Shown: positions 27,642-36,346 of the stretch, in pieces
Layout of the letters: each line of letters begins with the position of its first letter
Numbering within the stretch: the first letter of the stretch is position 1
Assembly (NCBI GenBank): GCA_015999985.1
Contig: JAECRA010000005.1
Location: forward strand, 1-64,000
Reading direction: 5' to 3'
Length of the DNA stretch: 64,000 bases
Source of the DNA: Comamonadaceae bacterium
GTDB lineage: Bacteria; Pseudomonadota; Gammaproteobacteria; Burkholderiales; Burkholderiaceae_C
Notes under the pieces: generated by a model
What the model saw: only the letters and a program-made list of their open reading frames with translations
What the model was told of the DNA's origin: nothing
Database searches by the model: none
Program-made: the position numbers and the translations under genes

Positions 27642-28648
27642 AAATGATGGAAATCCCGATACCAATTGATGAAATGTGCCACGCCTACATTTACAGGCGT
27701 AGCGGGCTCAAAGCCGACCCATTCGGCAAGTGCGGTCGTGTCGGCAGCTGTGCTGTGCATGTCGCCCGGCTGTTCCGGCAGCAAGTGCTGAATAGCCTTG
27801 ATACCAAGCGCAGACTCCAGCGCCGCTATGTAATCCGTGAGCACCGTGGGCGTGCTGTTGCCAATATTGAAAACGCGATGCGGTGCTGCTCCCGTCGATG
27901 GGTTCGGCGCCTGTGCATCGTAGCTCGGGTCGGCGGTCGCAGGTTTGTTCAACACCCGAATCACGCCTTCCACGATGTCATCAATGTAAGTGTAGTCGCG
28001 CAACAGTTTTCCGTGCCCGTACACATCGATAGCTTCGCCCGCCAGAATGGCTCGGGTGAACTTGAAAAGCGCCATATCCGGGCGGCCCCAGGGTCCGTAG
28101 ACAGTGAAAAAACGCAAACCTGTCGCAGGAAAGCCGAATAAATGGCTGTAGGTATGCGCCATAAGCTCGTTGGCACGCTTGGTGGCCGCGTACAGGCTGA
28201 TAGGGTGATCCACCGCATCGCGCTCCGAAAATGGCAGCTTTTTATTGCCACCATAAACGCTGGAGCTACTGGCGTATACAAGATGCTCTACCGGGAAGGC
28301 CCGACAGCCTTCCAGAATATTCACGAAGCCAGCGAGATTGGAGTCCACATAAGCGTGCGGGACCTCCAGCGAGTAGCGAACGCCCGCCTGTGCAGCCAGA
28401 TGCAATACACGATGAGGCCGTACGCGCTCGAACAGTGAGGCTGTGGCCTCGCGGTCAGCGACGTCCATGCGCTCGAAAGAAAAACGGGGGTGCGCTTCAA
28501 GACGCGCCAGCCGGGCTTGCTTCAGACCCACGTCGTAATAGGCGTTCAGATTGTCGATGCCGACGACTGAATGGCCAAGGGTGAGCAGTCGCTCGCAGGC
28601 GTGCATGCCAATGAATCCGGCTGCGCCGGTGACCAGTATTTCGCTCAC
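27638..28648 (-). CDS. UDP-glucuronate 4-epimerase-type NAD-dependent epimerase
   Basis: Extended short-chain dehydrogenase that most likely converts UDP-glucuronate to UDP-galacturonate. The nucleotide-binding motif TGAAGFIG lies near the N-terminus. The active-site block [10 protein letters not shown] and the YxxxK pair ([10 protein letters not shown]) are present. [20 protein letters not shown] resembles the LpsL/CapJ type of epimerase. The GTG at 28648 (336 residues) overlaps the stop of the upstream transferase as GTGA; an ATG at 28672 would add eight residues. It lies between an ArnT-like transferase and ugd in one operon. Confidence 0.88.
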   Translation of the reverse strand: MSEILVTGAAGFIGMHACERLLTLGHSVVGIDNLNAYYDVGLKQARLARLEAHPRFSFERMDVADREATASLFERVRPHRVLHLAAQAGVRYSLEVPHAYVDSNLAGFVNILEGCRAFPVEHLVYASSSSVYGGNKKLPFSERDAVDHPISLYAATKRANELMAHTYSHLFGFPATGLRFFTVYGPWGRPDMALFKFTRAILAGEAIDVYGHGKLLRDYTYIDDIVEGVIRVLNKPATADPSYDAQAPNPSTGAAPHRVFNIGNSTPTVLTDYIAALESALGIKAIQHLLPEQPGDMHSTAADTTALAEWVGFEPATPVNVGVAHFINWYRDFHHL

Positions 28649-30165
28649 GGGGTGGTTCTCGCGGGTTGCCATGCGAACTGATAGTGTGCCGGGGGCAGGG
28701 CGCCGAGCTGATGGAAGGGCAGCTTAACGCCCAGCACAGCCTGTGGCGGCAATCGGCTTTGCGCCCGGCTCCACCATTCGGGGTCGAGGCGGTCGGCGCG
28801 TGAGATCAGCAGATAGCCTTGGCCGGCCGTTCGGGCCTGGTTGACGGCCTCGGTGACGCAAGCCGTGATGTCTTGCCCATCAGAGCCCGTGCAGGATTGA
28901 GCATGCGCTTGTGGAAACCGTGTGCGCAAGGTGCCGGCGAGCATGTGGTCTGCAGCGATGATGGGACTTTGGCCGTCGTAACCCGCCTCGCGCAATGTGC
29001 TTGCCAGCTCAAGGATCGGGTGGTTGAGCTCATCGGCATCGCCGCGTATATATCCGAACCATAAGCGGGCGCCGGCAGCCACCAGAAGCAGCAAGGCAAT
29101 GGCGGTCACGGCATGGGTATACCGACTTGCGCGTGGATGTTGTTGCAACTCGGGCCGGACTGCGAAGGCCATCAATGGCACTGCGCACAGCAGTGGAAGC
29201 AGCCAGCGTTCCCTGAAATTCGTCACGCCCCCCACCAACACCATGGCCAGCAATGCCAGCCCTACCAGGGCCAGATAGCGCTTGAACAGCGGCAAGGCCC
29301 AGGAAGCTGCGGGTGCGGTGACTGCGTTTGTTTTCCACCAACTGGAGCGAAAGGCCCAGTAGGCCACCAAGATCCACAGCAGCAACACACCGAGCAAGCT
29401 GGTCAGCAGGCTTAAAAGACCCTTGATCCTCGAAGGGTCGGCCTGGATCTGCATCTTGTTCAGGGTCCCGGTGGTCGCTTCCTGCAGGTGGGTAAGCAAC
29501 CAGCTCGCATGGGGCAAAAACACCAAAGCAGCCACAATGGGAGTCAGCCACCAGCCATGAGAGAGCAGGGCGCGCCGTGCTTCAGGTACAGAGAGGGCGG
29601 CCATCACCATGGCACCTGCCACCAGGGCATAGCTGTATTTGGATAGCATGCCAATCCCGAACGCAAGCCCCAGCAGTGCGAAATCCCTGGGCCGCGGTTT
29701 TTTGATCAGGCGAAACAGCATCCACCATGCGGCGCATGTCATGGCCGTCACAAGGATGGAGTGCGTCTGATCCCGAACCGAATACCACCCGAGTGGCGGC
29801 AATAGCAGCATGCTGGCGGAAGCCCACCATGCGCCGCGAGTCCCGAGCAGTTCGCGCCCCGCGCCCCACATCAGGACATAAGTCAGGATCAAGGCGGAGT
29901 GTTTCAGGACCGACAGGGCCAGAACGCTGGGCCCGAACACGGCGTTCAGGCCCCATTGCAACCAGGTATAGAGCGGCGGCTGGGCTCCATAACCGAGGGC
30001 AAGGTTCTGAGACCAGAGAATTTGCTCTGCCTCATCCCATTTCAGGGCGGGCGAAATCACCAGTCGTACGGCCACATGCGAAAGCGCCAGCAGCAAAAGC
30101 CACAGGAGTGGATGGGCTATGACAGAGCCAAAAGGCTGTGACTTCTGCGGGTCGGAAAGATTCAT
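28645..30165 (-). CDS. ArnT/RgtA-like membrane glycosyltransferase (GT39/GT83 type)
   Basis: The 506-residue product has about ten to twelve hydrophobic segments and a C-terminal soluble domain of about 120 residues. The N-terminal loop WDEAEQILWSQNLALGYGA followed by QPPLYTWLQWG carries the acidic pair and the QPPLY signature of polyprenyl-phosphate-sugar-dependent transferases. Such enzymes work on the periplasmic side of the inner membrane and add sugars to lipid A, LPS core or proteins. The ATG at 30165 is chosen; the frame upstream overlaps the divergent GT2 gene. It sits 60 bases from the divergent GT2 and is coupled to the epimerase and ugd. Confidence 0.82.
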   Translation of the reverse strand: MNLSDPQKSQPFGSVIAHPLLWLLLLALSHVAVRLVISPALKWDEAEQILWSQNLALGYGAQPPLYTWLQWGLNAVFGPSVLALSVLKHSALILTYVLMWGAGRELLGTRGAWWASASMLLLPPLGWYSVRDQTHSILVTAMTCAAWWMLFRLIKKPRPRDFALLGLAFGIGMLSKYSYALVAGAMVMAALSVPEARRALLSHGWWLTPIVAALVFLPHASWLLTHLQEATTGTLNKMQIQADPSRIKGLLSLLTSLLGVLLLWILVAYWAFRSSWWKTNAVTAPAASWALPLFKRYLALVGLALLAMVLVGGVTNFRERWLLPLLCAVPLMAFAVRPELQQHPRASRYTHAVTAIALLLLVAAGARLWFGYIRGDADELNHPILELASTLREAGYDGQSPIIAADHMLAGTLRTRFPQAHAQSCTGSDGQDITACVTEAVNQARTAGQGYLLISRADRLDPEWWSRAQSRLPPQAVLGVKLPFHQLGALPPAHYQFAWQPARTTP

Positions 30166-30225
30166 GTGGCGATCGAAAGGCAACCATGGATCGTACCCCG
30201 AGGCGAGGCAAGGCAAAATGTCGCA

Positions 30226-31239
30226 ATGATTCAAGATCGCGAAGTCGCCCCCGATGTGTCCATCGTGGTGCCTATCTACAACGAAGTCGAGAACCTGCGT
30301 GACCTGGTCGAGCGTATCGCCCAGGCAATGGCCGGCCAAACACTCTCGTTTGAACTCCTGGCCGTGGACGACGGCTCTACAGATGATAGTGCCGAATTAT
30401 TGCGAGAGCTGGCCGCTGAGCGCCCGTGGTTGCGAGCAATATGCCTGGCCCGCAATTACGGCCAGTCCAGCGCGCTGCAGGCCGGTTTCGACCGCGTGCG
30501 CGGCCGCTATGTGGTGACCTTGGACGCGGATCTGCAAAATGAGCCTGCCGACATTCCTCTGCTGCTCGAACGCCTGGAGACTGATCAGTCCGTGGATATG
30601 GTCAGTGGCTGGCGCAAGGACAGGCAAGATGCTGAACTGTCCCGCAAACTTCCTTCGCGCATCGCCAACCGGCTGATCTCGAGTGCCACAGGCGTCCATT
30701 TGCACGACTATGGCTGCGCGCTCAAGGCTTATCGGCGCCCCATCATTGACCGTATCCGGCTTTACGGCGAACTGCACCGGTTCATTCCTTCCCTGGCCAA
30801 GGAAGCCGGTGCGCGCATCACCGAAGTGCCTGTGCGCCACCACGCGCGCACCCGTGGCGTGTCCAAGTATGGAATTGACCGCACTTTCCGAGTCATCCTC
30901 GATTTGATCCTGATCGTGTTTTTCATGCGCTACCGTCAACGCCCTTTGCATGCCTTCGGCGGCTTCGGGCTCTGGCTGGTGTCGCCGGGCGTGCTGATCC
31001 TTTCCTGGTTGTTTGTCCTCAAGCTCACCGGCGATGACATTGGCGGACGCCCCCTGCTGCTGCTGGGAGTGATGCTGGTGCTCATGGGCATGCAATTCAT
31101 TGCTGCCGGGCTGATGGGCGAGCTGCTGATGCGTATCTACCACGAGGCGGGAGGGGCTCCGCAGTACCACGCCAAAGAGTACAGCGCCGTCACCACGGCG
31201 CAATCTGAACAATCACGGCCTGCGACCCACACTCAGTGA
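30226..31239 (+). CDS. GT2 polyprenyl-phosphate glycosyltransferase (ArnC/RgtE-like)
   Basis: The 337-residue product has an N-terminal GT2 domain (SIVVPIYNEVENLRDLVERI, then VTLDADLQNEP with the metal-binding DAD) and two C-terminal membrane helices (about 247-270 and 282-310). This is the arrangement of enzymes that move a sugar from a nucleotide donor onto undecaprenyl phosphate on the cytoplasmic face. The start at 30226 (MIQDREVAPDVSIVV) is chosen because the conserved domain begins there. It overlaps the next gene by GTGA, and the divergent operon encodes a donor-making pathway and a matching transferase. Confidence 0.86.
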   Translation: MIQDREVAPDVSIVVPIYNEVENLRDLVERIAQAMAGQTLSFELLAVDDGSTDDSAELLRELAAERPWLRAICLARNYGQSSALQAGFDRVRGRYVVTLDADLQNEPADIPLLLERLETDQSVDMVSGWRKDRQDAELSRKLPSRIANRLISSATGVHLHDYGCALKAYRRPIIDRIRLYGELHRFIPSLAKEAGARITEVPVRHHARTRGVSKYGIDRTFRVILDLILIVFFMRYRQRPLHAFGGFGLWLVSPGVLILSWLFVLKLTGDDIGGRPLLLLGVMLVLMGMQFIAAGLMGELLMRIYHEAGGAPQYHAKEYSAVTTAQSEQSRPATHTQ

Positions 31240-32165
31240 AATCGTCCCATAAGGCCCTGCTGCGCGGTCTGCTTGGGCTGGCGCTGCTGGGATTGGTTCT
31301 GCTCCTGGCAGACCCGTCACGCGTCGTCGCTGCCCTGCGCCAGGCGCAACCCGGCTGGGTGTTGGCGGGGCTGGTCCTGGCCATAGCCTCCAACGTGGCT
31401 TCTGCGCTCCGTTGGCGTGCCTTGGCGCGCTGGCTGGGGGGCGAGCTCAGCATGGGCGATTCGCAGCGCTGGTATTTTCAGGCCATGGGGCTCAATGCAC
31501 TGCTGCCGGGCGCGGTGGTAGGGGGCGATGTGTATCGGGCCATGATGCTGCGGCGTGCTGGGCAAGACACGCTGGCGTCCACTTGGTCAGTCATCATTGA
31601 CCGCGTCAGTGGCTTATGGATGCTGTGCGCCATAGGCGGTTTGGGCGCAGCCCTGTCCGCTTCCCGGTTGGGCGCAGAACTGGGGATTGACCCTGTGCTC
31701 ATCGCCGCCTTGATGCTGACAGGTACTGCGGTGTGGCTGGCATTGCCTTGGCTGATACCACCGCTGCTCAGGCGCTGGACGGGCCTGGAGCGCTGGCTTG
31801 GTCCGCTGCGTATGGCGGCACAGAGGCCAGACTTTGCGGCTCAGGTGGGCCTGCAGGCTGTATGGTCGGCTGCCGTGCAAGTGCTTTCGGCCGCAGCGTT
31901 GGCCATGGGGGCACTGGCGCTGGGGATCAATCTGTCACCGGCGGCATGGGCGTTTGCCATTGCGCCCATATTCTTGATGGCCGCCTTGCCTGTGAGTGTG
32001 GGCGGCTGGGGAACCCGGGAGGCCGCGGCCGTGGCTGCGCTGGCGCCGTTTGGAGTGGCCCCAGCCGCGGCGGTGGGGGCAGCCATGATTTACGGCCTCT
32101 ACAGCCTCTTTCAGGGCGCTGCAGGCGCTTTGACCTTGGGGCTGCCTGACCGGCGCAAGCTTTGA
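31236..32165 (+). CDS. UPF0104 / LPG-synthase-TM family flippase-like membrane protein
   Basis: The 309-residue product has about eight hydrophobic segments and the family pattern in which SSALRWRALARWLG-type and GDVYRAMMLRR motifs follow the second and third helices. Proteins of this family include the membrane half of lysylphosphatidylglycerol synthase and several glycan-locus proteins suspected of flipping lipid-linked intermediates. The GTG start overlaps the GT2 stop, so it is probably made with that enzyme and may handle its lipid-linked sugar; this is inference. Confidence 0.82.
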   Translation: MKSSHKALLRGLLGLALLGLVLLLADPSRVVAALRQAQPGWVLAGLVLAIASNVASALRWRALARWLGGELSMGDSQRWYFQAMGLNALLPGAVVGGDVYRAMMLRRAGQDTLASTWSVIIDRVSGLWMLCAIGGLGAALSASRLGAELGIDPVLIAALMLTGTAVWLALPWLIPPLLRRWTGLERWLGPLRMAAQRPDFAAQVGLQAVWSAAVQVLSAAALAMGALALGINLSPAAWAFAIAPIFLMAALPVSVGGWGTREAAAVAALAPFGVAPAAAVGAAMIYGLYSLFQGAAGALTLGLPDRRKL

Positions 32166-32186
32166 CGCCAGGTCAGTGGAAGTTGC

Positions 32187-33326
32187 TCACTCTTTTTTTG
32201 TCACGACGCCGCGCTTCATCTGGTCCAGCTCCATGGTCTCGAAGAGTGCCTTGAAATTGCCTTCTCCAAAACCTTCATTTCCTTTGCGCTGAATGAACTC
32301 GAAGAAAATGGGCCCAAGTTGGTTTTCACTGAAGATCTGCAGCAGCAGTTCTCCTGGCTGCCCATCGACCAGAATATTGCGTGACTGCAATTCGCCAATC
32401 GGCTCTTTAAGGCCAGGAATTCTTGCCGGCAGAAGCTCGTAGTAGGACTCACTGGTGTTCAGCAGCTTGATGCCCGCCATCTGCAGGGAATCCACAGTGT
32501 CATAGAGATTGCGGGTGGACAGCGCGATGTGCTGCACGCCTTCTCCCTGATAGCTGTCCAGGTACTCCTGAATCTGGCCTTTGTTCTCGTTCCCCTCTTC
32601 ATTGATGGGGATGCGAATCTTGCCGCAAGGGCTGGTCATGGCCTTGCTCTTGACGCCCGTTGCCTGGCCTTCAATGTCAAAGTAACGCACTTCACGGAAG
32701 TTGAATAGGCGCTCATAGAAGCCGGACCATTCCGCCATGCGGCCCTTGTGCACGTTATGCGTCAAATGATCGATGACGGTCATGCCGTAGCCTTGCGGGC
32801 TGATGGCCGCTGATCCGTTGACCCCCGGCAATGGCTCAAAGTCGACGTCATAGAAGCCGATATTGCCGATATCGCCTTCCTGCGCGCCATTTTTACCGCG
32901 CCAGCGATCAATCAGATAGATGATGGAATCGCCAATGCCCTTGATGGCGGGAATGTTCAGTTCTCCCGGCCCGGCTTGACCCGCGTAGCCCCAAGCGCCC
33001 AGGCTCAGCGCGCGCTCGTAGGCCTTTTTGGCATCTTGCACTCGGAAGGCTATGGCGCAGATGCTGGGGCCGTGCAGTTTCGCAAAACGTTGGGCAAAAC
33101 TGTCCGGCTCGGCGTTGATGATGAAGTTGATCTCGCCCTGCCGGTACAGCAACACGTTTTTGTGTCGGTGCTTGGCGACGGCGGCGAAGCCCATCTGTTC
33201 GAACAAGGCGCCCATGGCCACCGGGTCAGGCGCGGCGTATTCGATGAATTCGAAGCCATCCGTGCCCATGGGATTGTCCCAAACTGCGGGTGCGGCAGGC
33301 GCGCTAGGGGAGGGGGAAGTGCTCAT
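32187..33326 (-). CDS. hppD: 4-Hydroxyphenylpyruvate dioxygenase
   Basis: This non-haem iron enzyme converts 4-hydroxyphenylpyruvate to homogentisate in tyrosine catabolism. The 379-residue product has two vicinal-oxygen-chelate domains. The iron ligands are readable as the histidines of VIDHLTHNV and GVQHIALST and the glutamate of FFEFIQRKG. The start at 33326 follows AGGAG; the upstream ATG at 33362 has no such site. The divergent Lrp-family gene probably regulates it. No hmgA or fumarylacetoacetase gene is in the window. Confidence 0.96.
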   Translation of the reverse strand: MSTSPSPSAPAAPAVWDNPMGTDGFEFIEYAAPDPVAMGALFEQMGFAAVAKHRHKNVLLYRQGEINFIINAEPDSFAQRFAKLHGPSICAIAFRVQDAKKAYERALSLGAWGYAGQAGPGELNIPAIKGIGDSIIYLIDRWRGKNGAQEGDIGNIGFYDVDFEPLPGVNGSAAISPQGYGMTVIDHLTHNVHKGRMAEWSGFYERLFNFREVRYFDIEGQATGVKSKAMTSPCGKIRIPINEEGNENKGQIQEYLDSYQGEGVQHIALSTRNLYDTVDSLQMAGIKLLNTSESYYELLPARIPGLKEPIGELQSRNILVDGQPGELLLQIFSENQLGPIFFEFIQRKGNEGFGEGNFKALFETMELDQMKRGVVTKKE

Positions 33327-33500
33327 GGTGGGGTCTCCTGTTCGATCGGCTACGGGGCTCATACCTCATTACTGTAATTCTTATGAATCTCAGCTTTCAT
33401 GCGTCTTTGAGGTCATTTTTGTGAATTGCCGCTGAGTTATCCAGCTTTTTCTCGTAAGTGCGCTGATGTCCTGCGTCAAGTAGGTTATTGGCGCTGATAT

Positions 33501-33530
33501 TTGTTTCTGTCAGGCCGTCCGCCCTAGAAT
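33501..33530 (+). promoter_or_regulatory. Possible promoter of the lrp-type gene, near-leaderless
   Basis: TTGTTT (33501-33506) and TAGAAT (33525-33530) are 18 bases apart. A start near 33537 would lie only about four bases before the ATG at 33541, and no ribosome-binding site is present. The mRNA could thus be leaderless or nearly so. Confidence 0.4.
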
Positions 33531-33540
33531 CCATGCCACG

Positions 33541-34029
33541 ATGTCCTCTGCCCCAGCCCCAGCCCTAGACAAAATTGATCGCGCCATTCTCGATGGACTG
33601 CAGCTCAACGGCCGTGCCACTTGCGAGGCCCTTGGTGAGCGGATCGGGCTTTCCGCGTCTGCTGTACTCCGGCGCATCAAGCGGCTGGAAGATGGCGGTG
33701 TGATCGACAGGTATGTCGCGTTGCTGCGGCCAGAAGCCTTGGGACTCGGTCTTGTGGCGTATGTCAATGTTCGGCTTGAAAAGCAAGCCGAAGGCGCCAA
33801 GAGAAACCCCATGGACGTTTTTCGAGCCAGTGTGCAGGCTTGGCCAGAGGTGATTGAGTGCGTCGCGCTGACTGGCGAGATGGATTTTCTGCTCCGTCTT
33901 GTGGTCGCTGACATGAACGCCTATTCGCGCTTCATGATGGATACGTTGCTACGCCACCCTTCCGTACAAGACTGCAAGACGAGCTTTGTCATGGACCGTG
34001 TGAAAGCGACCACCGCTTATCCACTGTGA
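33541..34029 (+). CDS. Lrp/AsnC-family transcriptional regulator
   Basis: The 162-residue product has an N-terminal winged helix-turn-helix (LDKIDRAILDGLQLNGRATCEALGERIG, then SASAVLRRIKRLEDGGVI). A C-terminal RAM domain (about 75-155) for ligand binding and oligomerisation follows. Such proteins usually sense amino acids. It is divergent from hppD across 214 bases, so tyrosine or a breakdown product is a plausible signal and hppD the likely target. Confidence 0.92.
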   Translation: MSSAPAPALDKIDRAILDGLQLNGRATCEALGERIGLSASAVLRRIKRLEDGGVIDRYVALLRPEALGLGLVAYVNVRLEKQAEGAKRNPMDVFRASVQAWPEVIECVALTGEMDFLLRLVVADMNAYSRFMMDTLLRHPSVQDCKTSFVMDRVKATTAYPL

Positions 34030-34271
34030 GGCCAATGGGGCCGCAGTATTTGGGCGCGGCTCTTTGCAGGCGCAAGAGCACGTGCCGGCCGTGAGTTCAT
34101 CCTCTAAGGCACTTGGCTTCTTTAGATGTTCTATTGACAGTACTATAAAATAATAAGCAAAATCCCATTTTGGGATCTCATTCAAATCGAATCGCGATGG
34201 CAGGGCGTTGGTCAAGCGACGTGTTTGCCAGGGGTCCCTGGCTTATCTGGATCGAACACAAAGGACATTGA

Positions 34272-36092
34272 ATGAATGCAGCGCGCACATTGCGAATTGG
34301 AGGAGCCTGTGCTTTCTGGGGCGACAGCAACCACGCGGTAGGGCAGCTTGTTCAGGGCGCAAACGTGGATGTACTGGTCTTTGACTACCTGGCCGAACTC
34401 ACCCTGTCCATCATGGCCGCTGCCAAGGCACGCAATCCTGCCATGGGTTACGCAACCGATTTCGTCAAAGCCGTGGCGCCTCACTTGCCACTGATCGCCG
34501 AGCGTCGTATTCGCCTGCTTAGCAACGCGGGCGGTATGAACCCCCACGCATGCGCCGAGGCTTTGCAAAAGGCCGCTGAGGCGGTGGGCATTCACTTGCG
34601 GATAGCGGTGGTTGAGGGAGATGACCTTCTGCCCGTGCGCGAGCAGATACACGCCGCGCAAGTTCGCGAAATGTTCTCCGGCGCCAGTTTGCCAAGCGAA
34701 TTGAACAGCATGAACGCTTATCTGGGTGCCGTACCTGTACTGGCCGCCTTGCGTGCGGGAGCGGATGTGGTCATCACCGGTCGGTGTGTAGACAGTGCCT
34801 TGGCGCTGGCTGCGCTGATGCACCATTTCGATTGGAAAACCGATGACTATGACCGGCTGGCGGCGGGAAGCCTGGTGGGACACTTGCTCGAGTGCACCAC
34901 GCAGACCACGGGCGGCTTGTTTACGGATTGGTGGAAAGTCCCGGGCTGGCAGGACATGGGCTATCCCATCGCAGAGTGCGAGGCAGATGGCAGTTTCGTT
35001 TTGTCCAAACCACCCGGCACGGGCGGACTCATTACGCCGTTGGTTGCATCCGAGCAGATGCTCTACGAGGTTACAGAGCCAGGCAACTACCAATTGCCGG
35101 ACGTTTGTTGCGACTTCACCAATGTCACGATCACGCAGGTGGGCGAAAATCGCGTGCGCTTTGCGGGGGCGCGTGGTCGGCACCCGACACCCACCTACAA
35201 GGTAAGCGGAACTTGGCTGGACGGCTATCGCTTGACGACGACGCTGACATTTGTAGGTGCAGATGCAGTAGCCATGGGTCGTCGTGCCATGCAAGCCATC
35301 CTGGCGCGCACCCGGCGAATGCTGGCCTCTGCTGGGTTTGAGGATTTCACCCGAACGAGTATTGAAGTGCTGGGTAGCGAATTGCCTTCCTTTGGCGCCA
35401 CAGCCCGTCCTGATGCACGAGAAGTCGTCGTACGTCTGGCGGCTCATCACCAGGAAGCCAAAGCGCTTGAATTGTTAGCCACAGAAGTCGCGCCTATGGG
35501 GGTGGCTGGCGCACCCGGTACCACGGGTTTCAGCGGGCGGCAGAAATCAAGCCCTGTTTTTCGGCTTTTCTCATTTCTCTGGCCAAAAGCATCGGTGCCC
35601 GTGGGCATTTCCATCGACCGGGAATTTCAGTCCGTGGAGGTCCCTCAGGGAGAAACCCAGAAATCGACTGCGGCCGCGGCAGGTGCAAGCTACGGACCTC
35701 ATGACACGCCTGCTGGTGGCACGACGCCGGTTCCGCTATCTGCCATTGCGGTTGCTCGCAGCGGAGACAAAGGCGACCGCGCACACTTGGCTGTGATCGC
35801 ACGCAAGCCCAAGTTCGCTGCAGTAATAGGCCGACAGCTGACCTCCGAGAAAGTGAAGGCTCACTTTTCTCATCTGGCTTCAGGCGAGGTGCATCGCTAT
35901 GACGTACCGGGTATTCATGCCTATAACTTTGTCCTGGACCAAGCACTTGATGGCGGCGGATCGTCTTCACTGCGTAACGACCCTCTGGGCAAGACATTTG
36001 GTCAAATCATGTTGACCCATCCGGTGGATGTCCCGACATCGTGGCTGGAAGAACTGGAGCCGGGTTTTCAAGGAACTATGGCCAACTTGTGA
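34272..36092 (+). CDS. AtuA-family (DUF1446) acyl-CoA/terpene utilisation protein
   Basis: The 606-residue product matches the AtuA family at its N-terminus (IGGACAFWGDSNHAVGQLV, then NAGGMNPHACAEAL and VITGRCVDSALALA). A C-terminal ferredoxin-like AtuA domain (PLSAIAVARSGDKGDRAHLAVIARKP, about residues 486-590) follows. AtuA is part of the citronellol/geraniol utilisation cluster in Pseudomonas, but its reaction is not established. None of the other atu genes (geranyl-CoA carboxylase and others) is next to it. A linker of about 80 residues (430-485) looks unstructured. A 6-bp inverted repeat (ATCCCA/TGGGAT, 34162-34176) lies in the upstream region. Confidence 0.8.
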   Translation: MNAARTLRIGGACAFWGDSNHAVGQLVQGANVDVLVFDYLAELTLSIMAAAKARNPAMGYATDFVKAVAPHLPLIAERRIRLLSNAGGMNPHACAEALQKAAEAVGIHLRIAVVEGDDLLPVREQIHAAQVREMFSGASLPSELNSMNAYLGAVPVLAALRAGADVVITGRCVDSALALAALMHHFDWKTDDYDRLAAGSLVGHLLECTTQTTGGLFTDWWKVPGWQDMGYPIAECEADGSFVLSKPPGTGGLITPLVASEQMLYEVTEPGNYQLPDVCCDFTNVTITQVGENRVRFAGARGRHPTPTYKVSGTWLDGYRLTTTLTFVGADAVAMGRRAMQAILARTRRMLASAGFEDFTRTSIEVLGSELPSFGATARPDAREVVVRLAAHHQEAKALELLATEVAPMGVAGAPGTTGFSGRQKSSPVFRLFSFLWPKASVPVGISIDREFQSVEVPQGETQKSTAAAAGASYGPHDTPAGGTTPVPLSAIAVARSGDKGDRAHLAVIARKPKFAAVIGRQLTSEKVKAHFSHLASGEVHRYDVPGIHAYNFVLDQALDGGGSSSLRNDPLGKTFGQIMLTHPVDVPTSWLEELEPGFQGTMANL

Positions 36093-36283
36093 GGCTCCGG
36101 CAGCTCCCAGGTGTTGGGGGGAGTGGCCCAGGAGCGCCATGGCGCTCGCATTGCCGGCGAAGATGGCGTCATATTCGCCTTCGACGTCTGTGCGGCGCTC
36201 ATGCCATTCGGATGGTGCCGCCGTCTCATTTAGCGAGGTCGGACTGCGCATGGGAGGCCGACTGCGAGAGTACTATTTCTCGT

Positions 36284-36304
36284 TTTTGCTGCAATGCAGC
36301 AAAA
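36284..36304 (+). promoter_or_regulatory. PhaR-like palindrome (CTGC-N3-GCAG) upstream of a GNAT gene
   Basis: TTTTGCTGC (36284-36292) and GCAGCAAAA (36296-36304) are a perfect inverted repeat around AAT. The core CTGC-N3-GCAG matches the site described for the polyhydroxybutyrate repressor PhaR. It lies 43 bases before the GNAT start. A second inverted repeat (AGGGGC at 36306-36311, GCCCCT at 36338-36343) brackets the ribosome-binding region. Confidence 0.45.
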
Positions 36305-36346
36305 CAGGGGCATTTTGGAGTGTTAACTCTAGGGAAAGCCCCTAAT

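Noticed and set aside
34212-35450. A 412-codon minus-strand frame antisense to the AtuA-like gene
   Set aside because: Shadow frame with no recognisable domain.
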